NCBI RefSeq assembly: GCF_022870865.1
Contig: NZ_CP091508.1
Span: 2,294,001-2,358,000 of the forward strand
Direction: 5' to 3'
Length of the DNA: 64,000 nt
Origin: Uruburuella testudinis
Lineage (GTDB): Bacteria > Pseudomonadota > Gammaproteobacteria > Burkholderiales > Neisseriaceae
This document shows positions 18,341 to 26,945 of the stretch, one piece after another. Position 1 is the first letter of the stretch; each line of letters opens with the position of its first letter. The position numbers and the translations under genes were made by a program. The notes beneath the pieces were generated by a model. The model had not been told where the DNA came from and made no database searches. It saw only the letters and a program-made list of their open reading frames with translations.

Positions 18341-19261
18341 TTATTGTGCTGAAGCGGCAGAGGCGGTAGCCGAAGCTTCAGAAGCGGCACCGACGGCAGC
18401 ACCTTCGCCCCATACAGCCGGATATTTGTAGCCGGCGAAACGTTTGTGGGCATAAGCTTTGAATTCATCCGAATTATACGCTTCGGTAACATCTTTCAAC
18501 CATTGGCTGTCTTGATCGGCGGTTTTCACGGCAGACCAGTTAACATAAGCGAAGCTCGGTTCTTGAAACAGCGCTTCGGTCAGCTTCATGCCGCTGCTCA
18601 TGGCGTAGTTGCCGTTCACAATGGCAAAATCGACATCGGCACGGCTGCGCGGCAGCTGCGCGGCTTCCAGCTCAACAATTTTGATGTTTTTCAAATTTTC
18701 GGCAATATCGGCTTTTGAGGCAGTGAGCGGGTTAACGCCTTCTTTCAGGGTAATCCAGCCCAGCTCGTTGAGCATCACCAAGGCACGGGCGAAGTTGGAA
18801 GGGTCGTTCGGTGCAGAAACGCTGGCGCCCTCTTTCACTTCATCCAGCGATTTGAGCTTGCCGGGATACAGGCCCAAAGGCGCAGTCGGCACTTGGAAAG
18901 CTTCGGTAATGTCCAGATTATGCTCTTTTTTGAAATCATCCAGATACGGTTTGTGCTGGAAGACGTTGATGTCCAACTCGCCCTCGGCCAAGGCCAGGTT
19001 GGGGCGCACGTAATCGGTGAATTCTACCAATTTTACGGTATAGCCTTTTTTAGCCAGCGCCGGCTGGATTTGGTCTTTGACCATATCGCCGAAATCGCCC
19101 ACGGTGGTGCCGAAAACGATTTCTTTTTTCTCAGCACCGGCGGCAGCCGAAGCATCTGAAGCGGCCGCAGGCGCAGCAGTTTCTGTTTGGCCGCCGCAAG
19201 CAGCCAATGTTAGCGCCAGCGCAGCGGCAGAGAAGGTTTTCAATAATGTGTTGACTTGCAT
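18341..19261 (-). CDS. metQ: Methionine ABC transporter substrate-binding lipoprotein
   Basis: 306 residues, NlpA/MetQ family. The lipoprotein signal ends LTLAAC with lipid Cys22, followed by an Ala-rich linker. The core is typical: EIVFGTTVGDFGDMV, DINVFQHKPYLDDF and FAIVNGNYAMSSG. It delivers methionine to MetNI at the inner membrane. The family normally ends soon after the YKYPAVW region; here a further Ala/Ser/Glu-rich tail of about 22 residues is added, resembling the low-complexity linker near the N-terminus. Third gene of metN-metI-metQ. Confidence 0.95.
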   Translation of the reverse strand: MQVNTLLKTFSAAALALTLAACGGQTETAAPAAASDASAAAGAEKKEIVFGTTVGDFGDMVKDQIQPALAKKGYTVKLVEFTDYVRPNLALAEGELDINVFQHKPYLDDFKKEHNLDITEAFQVPTAPLGLYPGKLKSLDEVKEGASVSAPNDPSNFARALVMLNELGWITLKEGVNPLTASKADIAENLKNIKIVELEAAQLPRSRADVDFAIVNGNYAMSSGMKLTEALFQEPSFAYVNWSAVKTADQDSQWLKDVTEAYNSDEFKAYAHKRFAGYKYPAVWGEGAAVGAASEASATASAASAQ

Positions 19262-19293
19262 GGAACGGCTCCTTCGTTAAAAAAATGTTCGTC

Positions 19294-19322
19294 AGGCCGT
19301 CTGAACGGTTTTCAGACGGCCT
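19294..19322 (-). repeat. Inverted DUS pair between metI and metQ
   Basis: AGGCCGTCTGAA and TTCAGACGGCCT with a 5-base loop, in the 71-bp gap between metI and metQ. If it terminates partially it would set the MetQ:MetNI ratio. Confidence 0.7.
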
Positions 19323-19332
19323 CAAATACGGT

Positions 19333-20019
19333 TCAACGTTTATCCAGCTTGCGGGCGATAAAGTTACCCAAACTTTGAATAATCACCACCAATAATACCA
19401 AAACAGCAACAATAAAAATAATTACCTCGGTTTGATAGCGGTAATAGCCGTAGCGGATGGCCAAATCGCCCAATCCGCCGCCACCGATCATGCCCGCGGC
19501 GGCGCTGTAGGAAAGCAGGCCGATGGCCAGCACTGTAATGCTCGACACCATACCAGCGCGCGCTTCGTTGAGCAGCACTTTGCGGATAATCGTTAGCGGT
19601 GTTGCGCCCATGCTGGTCGCCGCTTCAATCACGCCGCGCGGCACTTCACGCAGGTTTTGCTCAACCAGGCGGGCAAAGTAAAACAGGCCGGACACGCTCA
19701 ACACCAGCGAAGCGGCCACGGGCCCGATGGTGCTGCCCACAATCGCACGGGTGGCGGGAATCATGGCAATCATCAGAATCACAAACGGAAAGGCACGCAT
19801 CAGGTTGACCAGATTATCAAGCACCAGATTCACCGGCCGGTTGTAATGCAGCTGGCGGTTGGCGGTAACAAACAGCCATACCCCCAGTAAGGTGCCGAAC
19901 ACGGTCGCAAACGTGGTGCTCAAGCCCACCATAATAAAGGTTTCCCATATGGCCTGCACGATTTCGCCGCGCATACCGCTGATGGTGCTGACGGCTTGTG
20001 CCAAGGTTAAATCCGCCAT
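19333..20019 (-). CDS. metI: Methionine ABC transporter permease
   Basis: 228 residues with five to six membrane segments of the BPD-transporter fold. The EAA loop is present: EVPRGVIEAATSMGATPLTIIRKVLLNEA. It forms the methionine channel with MetN. Its Shine-Dalgarno (GGAGGATTGA) overlaps the end of metN and the start follows the metN stop by one base, so translation is coupled. The N-terminus is slightly longer than in E. coli MetI. Confidence 0.95.
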   Translation of the reverse strand: MADLTLAQAVSTISGMRGEIVQAIWETFIMVGLSTTFATVFGTLLGVWLFVTANRQLHYNRPVNLVLDNLVNLMRAFPFVILMIAMIPATRAIVGSTIGPVAASLVLSVSGLFYFARLVEQNLREVPRGVIEAATSMGATPLTIIRKVLLNEARAGMVSSITVLAIGLLSYSAAAGMIGGGGLGDLAIRYGYYRYQTEVIIFIVAVLVLLVVIIQSLGNFIARKLDKR

Positions 20020-20020
20020 T

Positions 20021-20758
20021 TCAATCCTCCTGAATCAGTTCGCGCCCGATTTCGGATTGGGCATAGATTTGATTGTCGCGCACTTCAACCACTTCCAAAA
20101 GCTTGCCTTGATGCAGCAGAGCCGTGCGGTCGCACAGGCGGCGGATAACGCTCATTTCGTGCGTTACGATAACAATCGTAACATTAAATCGCTGATTAAT
20201 GTCTTGCAGGCATTCGAGCACGCTGCGGGTGGTGGCCGGATCAAGCGCGGAAGTCGGCTCATCGGCCAATATCACGCTGGGGCTGGGTGCAAGCGCGCGG
20301 GCGATGCCCACCCGCTGTTTCTGGCCGCCGGAAAGCTGGGCGGGGTAATGTGCAGCACGGTCTTCCAAACCGACAATTTCCAGGCATTCGGCCACGCGCT
20401 GTTGGATTTTCGCGACATTCCAACCGGCGATTTCAAGCGGAAAGGCCACATTCTCGGCCACGGTACGGTTGCTCAGCAGGTTGAATTGCTGGAACACCAT
20501 ACCGATGTTTTGGCGGGCACGGCGCAAATCGGCGGCATTGAGCGCGGTCAGCTCCTGATGACCCACGGTTACTTTGCCGCTGTCGGGGCGCTCCAGTAAG
20601 TTAATCAGGCGCAGCAGCGTCGATTTACCCGCGCCCGAATAGCCCATCAGGCCGAAAATTTCACCCTGCTCGATGGTGAGGCTGATGGGCTCTACGGCCG
20701 TAAACCACGATTTATCGCGGTGTTGGTAACGTTTGGTGACGTTGTCCAGAATAATCAT
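20021..20758 (-). CDS. metN: Methionine ABC transporter ATP-binding protein
   Basis: 245 residues. Walker [14 protein letters not shown]-loop [14 protein letters not shown], signature [15 protein letters not shown], Walker [13 protein letters not shown] and the His-switch VTHEM are all intact. It is shorter than E. coli MetN (343 residues): the C-terminal ACT-like regulatory domain that senses cytoplasmic methionine is missing, so transinhibition by that route is not expected. Start ATG at 20756-20758 begins [11 protein letters not shown]; the frame stays open to 20842 but that leader overlaps a hairpin. First gene of metNIQ. Confidence 0.94.
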   Translation of the reverse strand: MIILDNVTKRYQHRDKSWFTAVEPISLTIEQGEIFGLMGYSGAGKSTLLRLINLLERPDSGKVTVGHQELTALNAADLRRARQNIGMVFQQFNLLSNRTVAENVAFPLEIAGWNVAKIQQRVAECLEIVGLEDRAAHYPAQLSGGQKQRVGIARALAPSPSVILADEPTSALDPATTRSVLECLQDINQRFNVTIVIVTHEMSVIRRLCDRTALLHQGKLLEVVEVRDNQIYAQSEIGRELIQED

Positions 20759-20779
20759 TTCGGTTCCAAAATACAACAA

Positions 20780-20804
20780 AGCCCGATGTGCGACACAGCG
20801 GGCT
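20780..20804 (-). promoter_or_regulatory. Candidate attenuator hairpin in the metN leader
   Basis: Read on the minus strand, AGCCCG-c-TGTG-tcg-CACA-t-CGGGCT forms a nearly perfect 25-base stem followed by TTTGTTGTATTTT. It ends about 22 bases before the metN start, downstream of the promoter at 20903-20931. It looks like an intrinsic terminator in the leader; the sensing element is not identified. Confidence 0.5.
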
Positions 20805-20902
20805 GAACGGTTCATGAGGCTATGATTTATGTATAGCCGCACGCTTTAGCTGTTTTCGCGCCCGCAAGCTGTGTCAAATCGGCGCATCAATAATAGCTGC
20901 TT

Positions 20903-20931
20903 ACCTTACTGCAAATCGCTACCACAGTCAA
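20903..20931 (-). promoter_or_regulatory. Probable sigma-70 promoter for metNIQ
   Basis: Minus strand -35 TTGACT (20926-20931), a 17-base spacer and -10 TAAGGT (20903-20908). The predicted leader is about 140 nt and includes the hairpin at 20780-20804. Confidence 0.55.
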
Positions 20932-20950
20932 GTTTTGTAAACCAAGAAAT

Positions 20951-21000
20951 AAGGCCGTCTGAACGGCGCAGCGGCTTTTGCCAACCGTTCAGACGGCCTT
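20951..21000 (-). terminator. DUS inverted-repeat terminator after znuA
   Basis: AAGGCCGTCTGAACGG and its complement enclose an 18-base loop, 14 bases after the znuA stop. Confidence 0.75.
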
Positions 21001-21014
21001 TTCCCCAACCGGGT

Positions 21015-21941
21015 TTATTTCATGGCGTCGCTCAACACCCGCACGTTGTAGCGATACATATTCACGTAAGTATCTGCCGGCGCACCGCTGCCCAAAGCAT
21101 CGGAATACAGCTTGCCGCTCACTTTGGCGCCGGTTTCTTTGGCGATACGGTCGACCATGCGCGTGTCTTTGATGTTTTCGGCAAACACCGCTTTAATGCC
21201 TTCGCGCTTGATTTGGCGGATAATCGCCGCTACCTGCTTGGCCGAAGGCTCAGCCTCGCTGCTCACACTTTGCGGTGCGATAAAACGGATATTGTAGCGC
21301 TTGCCCATATAGTTGAACGCATCGTGGCCGGTAAGCACTTTGCGTTTGTCTGCTGCAATGGCGTTAAATTGCGCACGCGCATAGCTGTCGAGCTTTTTCA
21401 ATTCGCCTTGGTAAGCATTAAAACGCTGCCGGTAATAGCCTGCGCCTTCCGGGTCGGCTTTAATCAGCGCTACGGCCACATTCGATGCATATTTCTGCAT
21501 CAACACCGGGTCGGTCCATACATGCGGGTCGAATTCGCCGTGGTCATGGCCATGGTCGTGACCATGGTCATGGCTGTGATCGTGACCGTCGCCGTGGTGA
21601 TGGCCGTGTTCCAGCGCCGGCAAAGGTTTGATGCCTTCCGCAGCCTCGGCATAAGCCACTTTGCTCTGCTTCACGGCGCGTTGCAATTCGGCTTTTTCCA
21701 AGCCCAAACCGTTGAGCAGCACCAGCTTGGCTGCGCGGATTTTTTTCACATCGGCGCTGGTCATATGGTAGGCATGGCTGTCTTGATTCGCGCCCACCAG
21801 GTTTTGCACCGCCACCCGCTCGCCGCCGATTTGCTGGGTAACATCGCCCAAAATGCTGAAGCTGGTTACCACCGGCATCGGCGCGGCATGCAGCGCGCCC
21901 GAACACAAAGCGGCCAATACCGCTACTTTCCAATGTTTCAT
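21015..21941 (-). CDS. znuA: Zinc ABC transporter substrate-binding protein
   Basis: 308 residues. A cleavable signal peptide (ending about GALHA) is followed by a cluster A-I solute-binding fold. A His/Asp-rich loop at about residues 110-140 (HGHHHGDGHDHSHDHG) is the mark of zinc rather than manganese binding; other likely ligands are in DSHAYHMT and LTGHDAFNYM. It captures periplasmic zinc for ZnuBC. Start at 21941 is chosen over 21965 for its GGAGTGGAAG Shine-Dalgarno and signal peptide. Separated from znuB by MITE copy 4, with its own Zur-like site. Confidence 0.93.
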   Translation of the reverse strand: MKHWKVAVLAALCSGALHAAPMPVVTSFSILGDVTQQIGGERVAVQNLVGANQDSHAYHMTSADVKKIRAAKLVLLNGLGLEKAELQRAVKQSKVAYAEAAEGIKPLPALEHGHHHGDGHDHSHDHGHDHGHDHGEFDPHVWTDPVLMQKYASNVAVALIKADPEGAGYYRQRFNAYQGELKKLDSYARAQFNAIAADKRKVLTGHDAFNYMGKRYNIRFIAPQSVSSEAEPSAKQVAAIIRQIKREGIKAVFAENIKDTRMVDRIAKETGAKVSGKLYSDALGSGAPADTYVNMYRYNVRVLSDAMK

Positions 21942-21954
21942 CTTCCACTCCTTT

Positions 21955-21969
21955 TGATATAACATAACA
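21955..21969 (-). promoter_or_regulatory. Zur-like operator in front of znuA
   Basis: Minus strand TGTTATGTTATATCA, close to the TGTTAT-N3-ATAACA pattern and to the site before rpmE2. It lies 13 bases upstream of the znuA start, overlapping the expected ribosome-binding region, between MITE copy 4 and the gene. Confidence 0.55.
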
Positions 21970-21998
21970 AATTAATGCTTTGAAAAAACCTGTTTACC

Positions 21999-22159
21999 AG
22001 GGTGTCCTGACCATTCGTTTATGAGGGGATTTTTGCTCCTGGAAATGCAGATGCCGGGCAAAAACCGCGGCAAGATTGGACACCTTGCGAGGCTTTTCAA
22101 CACAGCAGATGCGTTTTTAGGAATGAAAACACCCATAAATGAATGGTTAGGATACCCTA
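21999..22159 (+). repeat. MITE-like element, copy 4, inside the znu operon
   Basis: 161 bp from AGGGTGTCCTGACCATTCG to GAATGGTTAGGATACCCTA. More diverged than copies 2 and 5. It occupies the gap between znuB and znuA, where these genes are usually adjacent. A lone AG-DUS follows at about 22161-22172. Confidence 0.8.
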
Positions 22160-22175
22160 ACAGGCCGTCTGAAAA

Positions 22176-23054
22176 CTATACGGCGTGGTGTTTGCGCCTG
22201 CGCAGCCACTTAGGCAGCACACCGCCTTCCCAGCCAAAAAACACCGACAACAGATAAAATACACCGCACCACAAAATAATCGCGGGGCCCGACGGAATTT
22301 CTACATAATATGAAAACAGCAGGCCGCCGAAGCCGCACACCAGCGCCACCGCCACCGCCATCAACATCAACGCGCCCATGCTTTTCGCCCACAAGCGGGC
22401 GGAAATGGCCGGCAGCATCATCAACCCCACCGACATCAATGTGCCCAAGGCCTGAAAGCCGGCCACCAGATTCATCACCACCAGCACCAAAAACAAAATA
22501 TGCCAAAAACCGCCTTTACCGCCCACTGCCTGCAAAAACAGCGGATCGATGCTTTCCAGCACCAGCGGCCGGAAAATCACCGCCAGAGCCACAATGGTTA
22601 CACTGGCCACGCCCGCCACCAATTGCAAGGCCGGCAAATCCACCGCCAACACCGAGCCGAACAGCAAATGCAGCAAATCGACACTGTTGCCGCTTTTGCT
22701 GACCAACACCACGCCGACTGCCAGGCTGCTCAGATAAAAAGCGGCAAAATTGGCATCTTCTTTCAAACCGGTAAAGCGGCTGGCCAAACCGGCCAGCAGC
22801 GCCATCAGCATGCCGGCGGCAAAACCGCCCAAACTCATGGCCGGCAGGCTCAAGCCGGCAAACATATAGCCGATGGCCGCCCCCGGCAACACCGCATGGC
22901 TGAGCGCATCGCCCACCAGGCTCATGCGGCGCATCACCAGAAACACGCCCACCGGCGCGGCGCTCAAAGCCAAAAACACCACCGATGCCAGCGCATAGCG
23001 CATAAAGTCAAACTCGGCAAACGGGGCGATTATTAATTCGTATGGATTCATCAT
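22176..23054 (-). CDS. znuB: Zinc ABC transporter permease
   Basis: 292 residues with about eight membrane segments, ABC-3 family. Family landmarks are RRMSLVGDALSHAVLPGAAIGYM near residues 42-65 and GFQALGTLMSVGLMMLPAISARLW near 205-230. It pairs with ZnuC to move zinc across the inner membrane. ATG codons at 23054 and 23051 are both possible. It follows znuC by 48 bases with a single DUS between them. Confidence 0.92.
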   Translation of the reverse strand: MMNPYELIIAPFAEFDFMRYALASVVFLALSAAPVGVFLVMRRMSLVGDALSHAVLPGAAIGYMFAGLSLPAMSLGGFAAGMLMALLAGLASRFTGLKEDANFAAFYLSSLAVGVVLVSKSGNSVDLLHLLFGSVLAVDLPALQLVAGVASVTIVALAVIFRPLVLESIDPLFLQAVGGKGGFWHILFLVLVVMNLVAGFQALGTLMSVGLMMLPAISARLWAKSMGALMLMAVAVALVCGFGGLLFSYYVEIPSGPAIILWCGVFYLLSVFFGWEGGVLPKWLRRRKHHAV

Positions 23055-23102
23055 TCAGGCAAACACGGCCGCGCTGTTTTTTTCAGACGGCCTCAATAAA
23101 AT

Positions 23103-23828
23103 TCAGGCAGCACACCAATCACTGCGCTCGTGCTGCTGCATCGCATGGTTGGCGCGGGCGAGCAAATCATCCACCAACACCATCTCAGTGGTGCCGGCGG
23201 CAATTTTTTCGCGCGCCACCAGCACGGTATTGGGGAAATACGCCCGCACCTGTTCATAATCGTGCAACACCGCAATCACCGCCTGCCCTTCCTGATTGCA
23301 GCGGCGCAACACTTCGAGCAGCGCATACGTGGTTTGGGCATCAACGGCATTAAACGGCTCATCCAGCAGCAACACCCGGGCATCTTGCGCCAGCATGCGG
23401 GCAAACAACACCCGTTGAAACTGGCCGTTGGAAAGATGGGCAATCTGGCGCTCGGCAAAATCGCCCATATCCACCCGCGCCAGCGCCCGCTGCACACGTT
23501 CGCGCTGACGGGCATTCACACGCCCGAAAAAGCCGATTTCATACCACAATCCCATCGCCGCCAGCTCAAACACCGTCATCGGCTGGCTGCGGTCGATATC
23601 GCTCTGCTGGGGCAGATAAGCGATGTCGCGCCGCTGCAAACCCTGCCACAACACCTGCCCGGTATCGGCTTGCAGCAAGCCCATCATTGCTTTGAGCAGC
23701 GTTGACTTGCCGGCACCGTTGGGGCCGAAAATCGCCCACATTTCGCCATCGCCGAAATCCATATTCAAATGGTGGACGGCGGGGCGGCGCTGATAGCTGA
23801 CGGTCAGGTTGTCGATCACAATACCCAT
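23103..23828 (-). CDS. znuC: Zinc ABC transporter ATP-binding protein
   Basis: 241 residues. Walker [17 protein letters not shown]-loop YLPQQSDIDRSQP, Walker B VLLLDEPFNAVD and the H-loop AVLHDYEQVRAYFP are present. The signature reads LSNGQFQRV instead of LSGGQ, as seen in some metal-type ABC proteins; activity is probably retained. It starts one base after the stop of a 32-codon upstream frame, so its translation is likely coupled to that frame. Confidence 0.9.
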   Translation of the reverse strand: MGIVIDNLTVSYQRRPAVHHLNMDFGDGEMWAIFGPNGAGKSTLLKAMMGLLQADTGQVLWQGLQRRDIAYLPQQSDIDRSQPMTVFELAAMGLWYEIGFFGRVNARQRERVQRALARVDMGDFAERQIAHLSNGQFQRVLFARMLAQDARVLLLDEPFNAVDAQTTYALLEVLRRCNQEGQAVIAVLHDYEQVRAYFPNTVLVAREKIAAGTTEMVLVDDLLARANHAMQQHERSDWCAA

Positions 23829-23829
23829 A

Positions 23830-23928
23830 TCAGCCCGCCGCCCAAAAATAAACGCCCCACAGCAACGCCAGCGCCATCAGCGCAATCAGCAGACGTTGGG
23901 GCAAACCGGTTAATAAAATCGAATTCAT
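23830..23928 (-). CDS. Candidate 32-residue membrane microprotein upstream of znuC
   Basis: A small frame starting MNSILLTGLPQRLLIALMAL and ending with YFWAAG. Residues 12-30 form one strongly hydrophobic helix preceded by an Arg, the form of a single-pass membrane peptide. The stop (TGA) lies one base before the znuC ATG, with no better Shine-Dalgarno for znuC, which suggests coupling. Its own ribosome-binding site is weak. I do not recognise a family. It may be a small accessory subunit of the transporter, or only a leader frame. Confidence 0.45.
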   Translation of the reverse strand: MNSILLTGLPQRLLIALMALALLWGVYFWAAG

Positions 23929-23960
23929 GGCTTGAAAAGGTTTCAGACGGCATGTTCTAA

Positions 23961-23980
23961 GATACCCTAGGGTGTCCTGA
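23961..23980. repeat. Abutting MITE end motifs
   Basis: GATACCCTAGGGTGTCCTGA joins a right-end motif and a left-end motif at CCTAGG with nothing between. It could be an excision scar or an empty target site. Confidence 0.5.
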
Positions 23981-24056
23981 GAGCTCATTAAGGCCGTCTG
24001 AAAAATAAAATAATGTTAAATGATACTATATAACATTCTAATTGTAAAACCTTTAA

Positions 24057-24089
24057 AAGGCCGCCTGAAATTATGTTTCAGACGGCCTT
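24057..24089 (-). terminator. DUS-type inverted repeat after the small katA-linked gene
   Basis: AAGGCCGCCTGAAA (one mismatch to AG-DUS) pairs with TTTCAGACGGCCTT around a short loop, 24 bases downstream of the 28-codon gene. Confidence 0.7.
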
Positions 24090-24112
24090 GATCGGCTTAA
24101 ATAAATAATGCA

Positions 24113-24199
24113 CTATTCCGCCGGACGGCCGCCCCATTCAGGCCGACGGTCGCAGATATGGCTGATCAGCCATTCGCCGATATCGCCCCACATAGTCAT
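24113..24199 (-). CDS. Candidate 28-residue protein downstream of katA
   Basis: A small frame beginning MTMWGDIGEWLISHICD and ending GGRPAE. It starts 53 bases after the katA stop, with a strong Shine-Dalgarno (AAAGGAAG) at proper spacing, and stops shortly before the terminator at 24057-24089. It is therefore likely the last cistron of the catalase transcript. It is rich in Trp with one Cys, which might suit a haem or redox partner, but that is a guess; no family is recognised. The second ATG two codons in is an alternative start. Confidence 0.55.
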   Translation of the reverse strand: MTMWGDIGEWLISHICDRRPEWGGRPAE

Positions 24200-24252
24200 T
24201 TTGCTTCCTTTCATGAATGGTTATCAAACGGCCGAATACGCCTTAACGGGCA

Positions 24253-25770
24253 TTACAGCAAACCGGGCTGACCCAGCGCCGGATCGCTTTCGCGGGCGGC
24301 CAGTGCATCGGCCACGCTCAAGCCCAAGGCTTTGGCCACGCCTTCGCCGTAAGCCGGATGGCAGGCATTGCAGTTGCGGATATGACGGTATTTGATAAAG
24401 TCCGGCGCATCGCCCATGGCAGCGGCGGTGTTGTCAAACAAGGCCTGCTGCTGCTCGGGCTTCATCAGGTTAAACAAAGCGCGCGGCTGGCTGAAATAAT
24501 CATCGTCGTCTTCACGGAAATTCCAATGTGCGGCATCACCGTTGATTTTCAACGGCGGCTCGGCATATTGCGCCTGCTCCTGCCATTGGCCGAAACTGTT
24601 GGGCTCGTAATGCGGCGCGCTGCCATAGTTGCCGTCGACACGGCCCTGGCCGTCACGATGATTGCTGTGCACCGGGCAGCGGGCGGCATTAACCGGAATC
24701 TGATGATGGTTCACCCCCAAGCGGTAACGCTGCGCATCGGCATAGTTAAACAGGCGTGCCTGCAACATTTTATCGGGCGACACGCTGATGCCGGGCACCA
24801 CATTGCTCGGCGCAAAAGCGGCTTGCTCGACATCGAGGAAGAAGTTTTCCGGATTGCGGTTGAGCTCGAACTCGCCCACTTCAATCAGCGGATAATCGCC
24901 TTTGGGCCACACTTTGGTGAGGTCAAACGGATGATAAGGCACTTTTTCAGCATCGGTTTCGGGCATAATCTGCACATACATTTTCCATTTCGGAAATTCG
25001 CCACGCTCGATCGCCTCATACAAATCGCGCTGGTTGCTTTCGCGGTCTTGCCCCACCACTTCAGCTGCTTCGGCATCGGTAATATTTTCAATGCCTTGCT
25101 GCGTGCGGAAGTGGAATTTCACCCAAAAACGCTCGTTCTGATCATTGATAAAACTGTAGGTATGCGAACCGAAGCCGTGCATATGGCGGAAGCTTTTCGG
25201 AATACCGCGGTCGCTCATCACGATGGTGACTTGATGAAAGGCTTCCGGCAGCAGCGTCCAAAAATCCCAGTTGTTGGTGGCGCTGCGCATATTGGTGCGC
25301 GGGTCGCGTTTGACTGCCTTATTCAAATCGGGAAACTTGCGCGGATCACGCAAAAAGAACACCGGTGTGTTGTTGCCGACCATATCCCAGTTGCCCTCTT
25401 CGGTGTAAAACTTCAGCGCAAAACCGCGGATATCGCGCTCGGCATCGGCCGCACCGCGCTCGCCGGCCACGGTGGTGAAACGGGCAAACATTTCGGTTTT
25501 TTTGCCGATTTGGCTGAAAATTTTGGCGCGGGTGTATTGTGTGATGTCGTGGGTGACGGTGAAGGTGCCGAATGCACCGCTGCCTTTGGCATGCATGCGG
25601 CGCTCGGGAATCACTTCGCGCACAAAATTGGCCAGCTTTTCATTCAACCACAAATCCTGTGCCAGCAAGGGGCCGCGTGCACCGGCAGTGAGGCTGTTTT
25701 GGTTATCGACCACAGGGGCGCCGAAGTTGGTGGTCAGATGGCTGACCGGGCATTTTTTGTCTTGGCTCAT
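24253..25770 (-). CDS. katA: Monofunctional haem catalase
   Basis: 505 residues, a small-subunit clade 3 catalase. The distal His is His60 ([14 protein letters not shown]), the distal Asn lies in [13 protein letters not shown] (residues 133/134), and the proximal Tyr haem ligand is in [14 protein letters not shown]. It breaks down hydrogen peroxide. The first 90 residues and C-terminus are normal. GGAGCAATACC precedes the ATG. The upstream region (25790-25870) is AT-rich with repeated CTAT tetramers that could be parts of an OxyR site, but I could not fit the full consensus. Confidence 0.97.
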   Translation of the reverse strand: MSQDKKCPVSHLTTNFGAPVVDNQNSLTAGARGPLLAQDLWLNEKLANFVREVIPERRMHAKGSGAFGTFTVTHDITQYTRAKIFSQIGKKTEMFARFTTVAGERGAADAERDIRGFALKFYTEEGNWDMVGNNTPVFFLRDPRKFPDLNKAVKRDPRTNMRSATNNWDFWTLLPEAFHQVTIVMSDRGIPKSFRHMHGFGSHTYSFINDQNERFWVKFHFRTQQGIENITDAEAAEVVGQDRESNQRDLYEAIERGEFPKWKMYVQIMPETDAEKVPYHPFDLTKVWPKGDYPLIEVGEFELNRNPENFFLDVEQAAFAPSNVVPGISVSPDKMLQARLFNYADAQRYRLGVNHHQIPVNAARCPVHSNHRDGQGRVDGNYGSAPHYEPNSFGQWQEQAQYAEPPLKINGDAAHWNFREDDDDYFSQPRALFNLMKPEQQQALFDNTAAAMGDAPDFIKYRHIRNCNACHPAYGEGVAKALGLSVADALAARESDPALGQPGLL

Positions 25771-26164
25771 GGTATTGCTCCTTTATTGGGTTTTGATTGG
25801 GTACGGGATTGACTATACAGAACAATTTAAACTATTAAAACTATACATACGATTTAATTTTATTATATATCGATTATTGCCTATCATTTCGGCATCCATC
25901 GGCCGTATGCCGCCAAACCGCAGCGCCATCATTCTGCACACTCCCACCGTTACTGTTGTTATGATTGCTTCCAACTGCCCGCATACGGCTTGTCTAAAAC
26001 GCTTGCCGCACAACAGACACCCGATCAATCAGGCTTATCCGAAGCATTTTAAAAATAACATATTCCCGCCGCCGATATTTTTTCCGGCCGTGAAAAAGCG
26101 TGTAAAGGCCGTCTGAAAAGGCTTTTCAGCTTTTTCAGACGGCCTTTGCAGGGGTATCGCAGGT
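25771..26164. other. katA promoter region and nfsA downstream region
   Basis: 394 bp with no supported gene. It is AT-rich near katA (25800-25870), then mixed, with a DUS inverted pair at 26104-26147 as the nfsA terminator. Confidence 0.6.
26104..26147 (-). terminator. DUS inverted-repeat terminator after nfsA
   Basis: AAAGGCCGTCTGAAAAGGC pairs with CTTTTTCAGACGGCCTTT (imperfect centre), 18 bases downstream of the nfsA stop. Confidence 0.78.
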
Positions 26165-26896
26165 TTATTTTTTTGCGAAACCCTGTTTTTGCAAAAACGG
26201 CAAAATATCGGGGCGCACTTCGCGGCATAATGTGGCGCGGATTTGCGCTTCCCAATCCAAATCGAGATTGCTGCGGCGCTGGTAATAATCTTTGATAACC
26301 GCGTTGTATTCGATAAAACGCTCGATATTGAGCGCCTGATATTGGTTTTCAGACACCATGCATTCCAGCGGCAGGCGCGGACGGTAGAGCGGGTCTTGAT
26401 CGGGATGACCGAGACACATACCAAACAGCGGCATCACATATTCGGGCAAATCAAGCAATTCGGCCACGCGGCGGACATCATTGCGCAAGCTGCCGATATA
26501 CACCGCGCCCAAATCCAGCGATTCGGCGGCCAGCATGATGTTTTGCGCCATAATGCCCGCATCGATGGCGCCGATTAAGGTCACTTCCGTCCAATCGGTT
26601 TGCGCATCGGGCGCGATTTGTTTGTGTTTGGCAAAATCCATGCAAAACACCAAAAATTCGGCGCAGGTTTCGATATAGTGCTGATCAGCGCCGACTTCGC
26701 GCAAGCCTTTACGCAGACCCTCGTCGCTTACCCGGATAATATGCACGGTTTGCAAAAAGCTGGAAGACGAAGCCGCCCTGCCCGCTTCCAGCACCGCATC
26801 TAATTGCTCGGGCGCAATCGGCGCGCCGGTAAATTTGCGGATGGAGCGGTGAGCCAGCGCAGTTTCCAACACAGACTTGCCGGATAAAACAGCCAT
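26165..26896 (-). CDS. nfsA: Oxygen-insensitive NADPH nitroreductase, NfsA family
   Basis: 243 residues. The FMN-binding N-terminus RSIRKFTGAPIAPEQLD, the central NIMLAAESLDLGAVYIGSLRN and the NfsA-type stretch FGMCLGHPDQDPLYRPRLPLE are clear. The enzyme reduces nitro compounds and quinones by two-electron steps. It lies between catalase and a WrbA-type quinone reductase, all on one strand, which suggests a redox-defence neighbourhood, although terminators lie between each. AAAAGGATT precedes the ATG. Confidence 0.9.
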   Translation of the reverse strand: MAVLSGKSVLETALAHRSIRKFTGAPIAPEQLDAVLEAGRAASSSSFLQTVHIIRVSDEGLRKGLREVGADQHYIETCAEFLVFCMDFAKHKQIAPDAQTDWTEVTLIGAIDAGIMAQNIMLAAESLDLGAVYIGSLRNDVRRVAELLDLPEYVMPLFGMCLGHPDQDPLYRPRLPLECMVSENQYQALNIERFIEYNAVIKDYYQRRSNLDLDWEAQIRATLCREVRPDILPFLQKQGFAKK

Positions 26897-26945
26897 AGTC
26901 GAATCCTTTTTACCATTATCAACTTTATCATTATCAACCCATCAT

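Noticed and set aside
25800..25870. OxyR binding site upstream of katA
   Set aside because: Several CTAT tetramers occur but their spacing does not fit the four-element OxyR consensus; left as a comment only.
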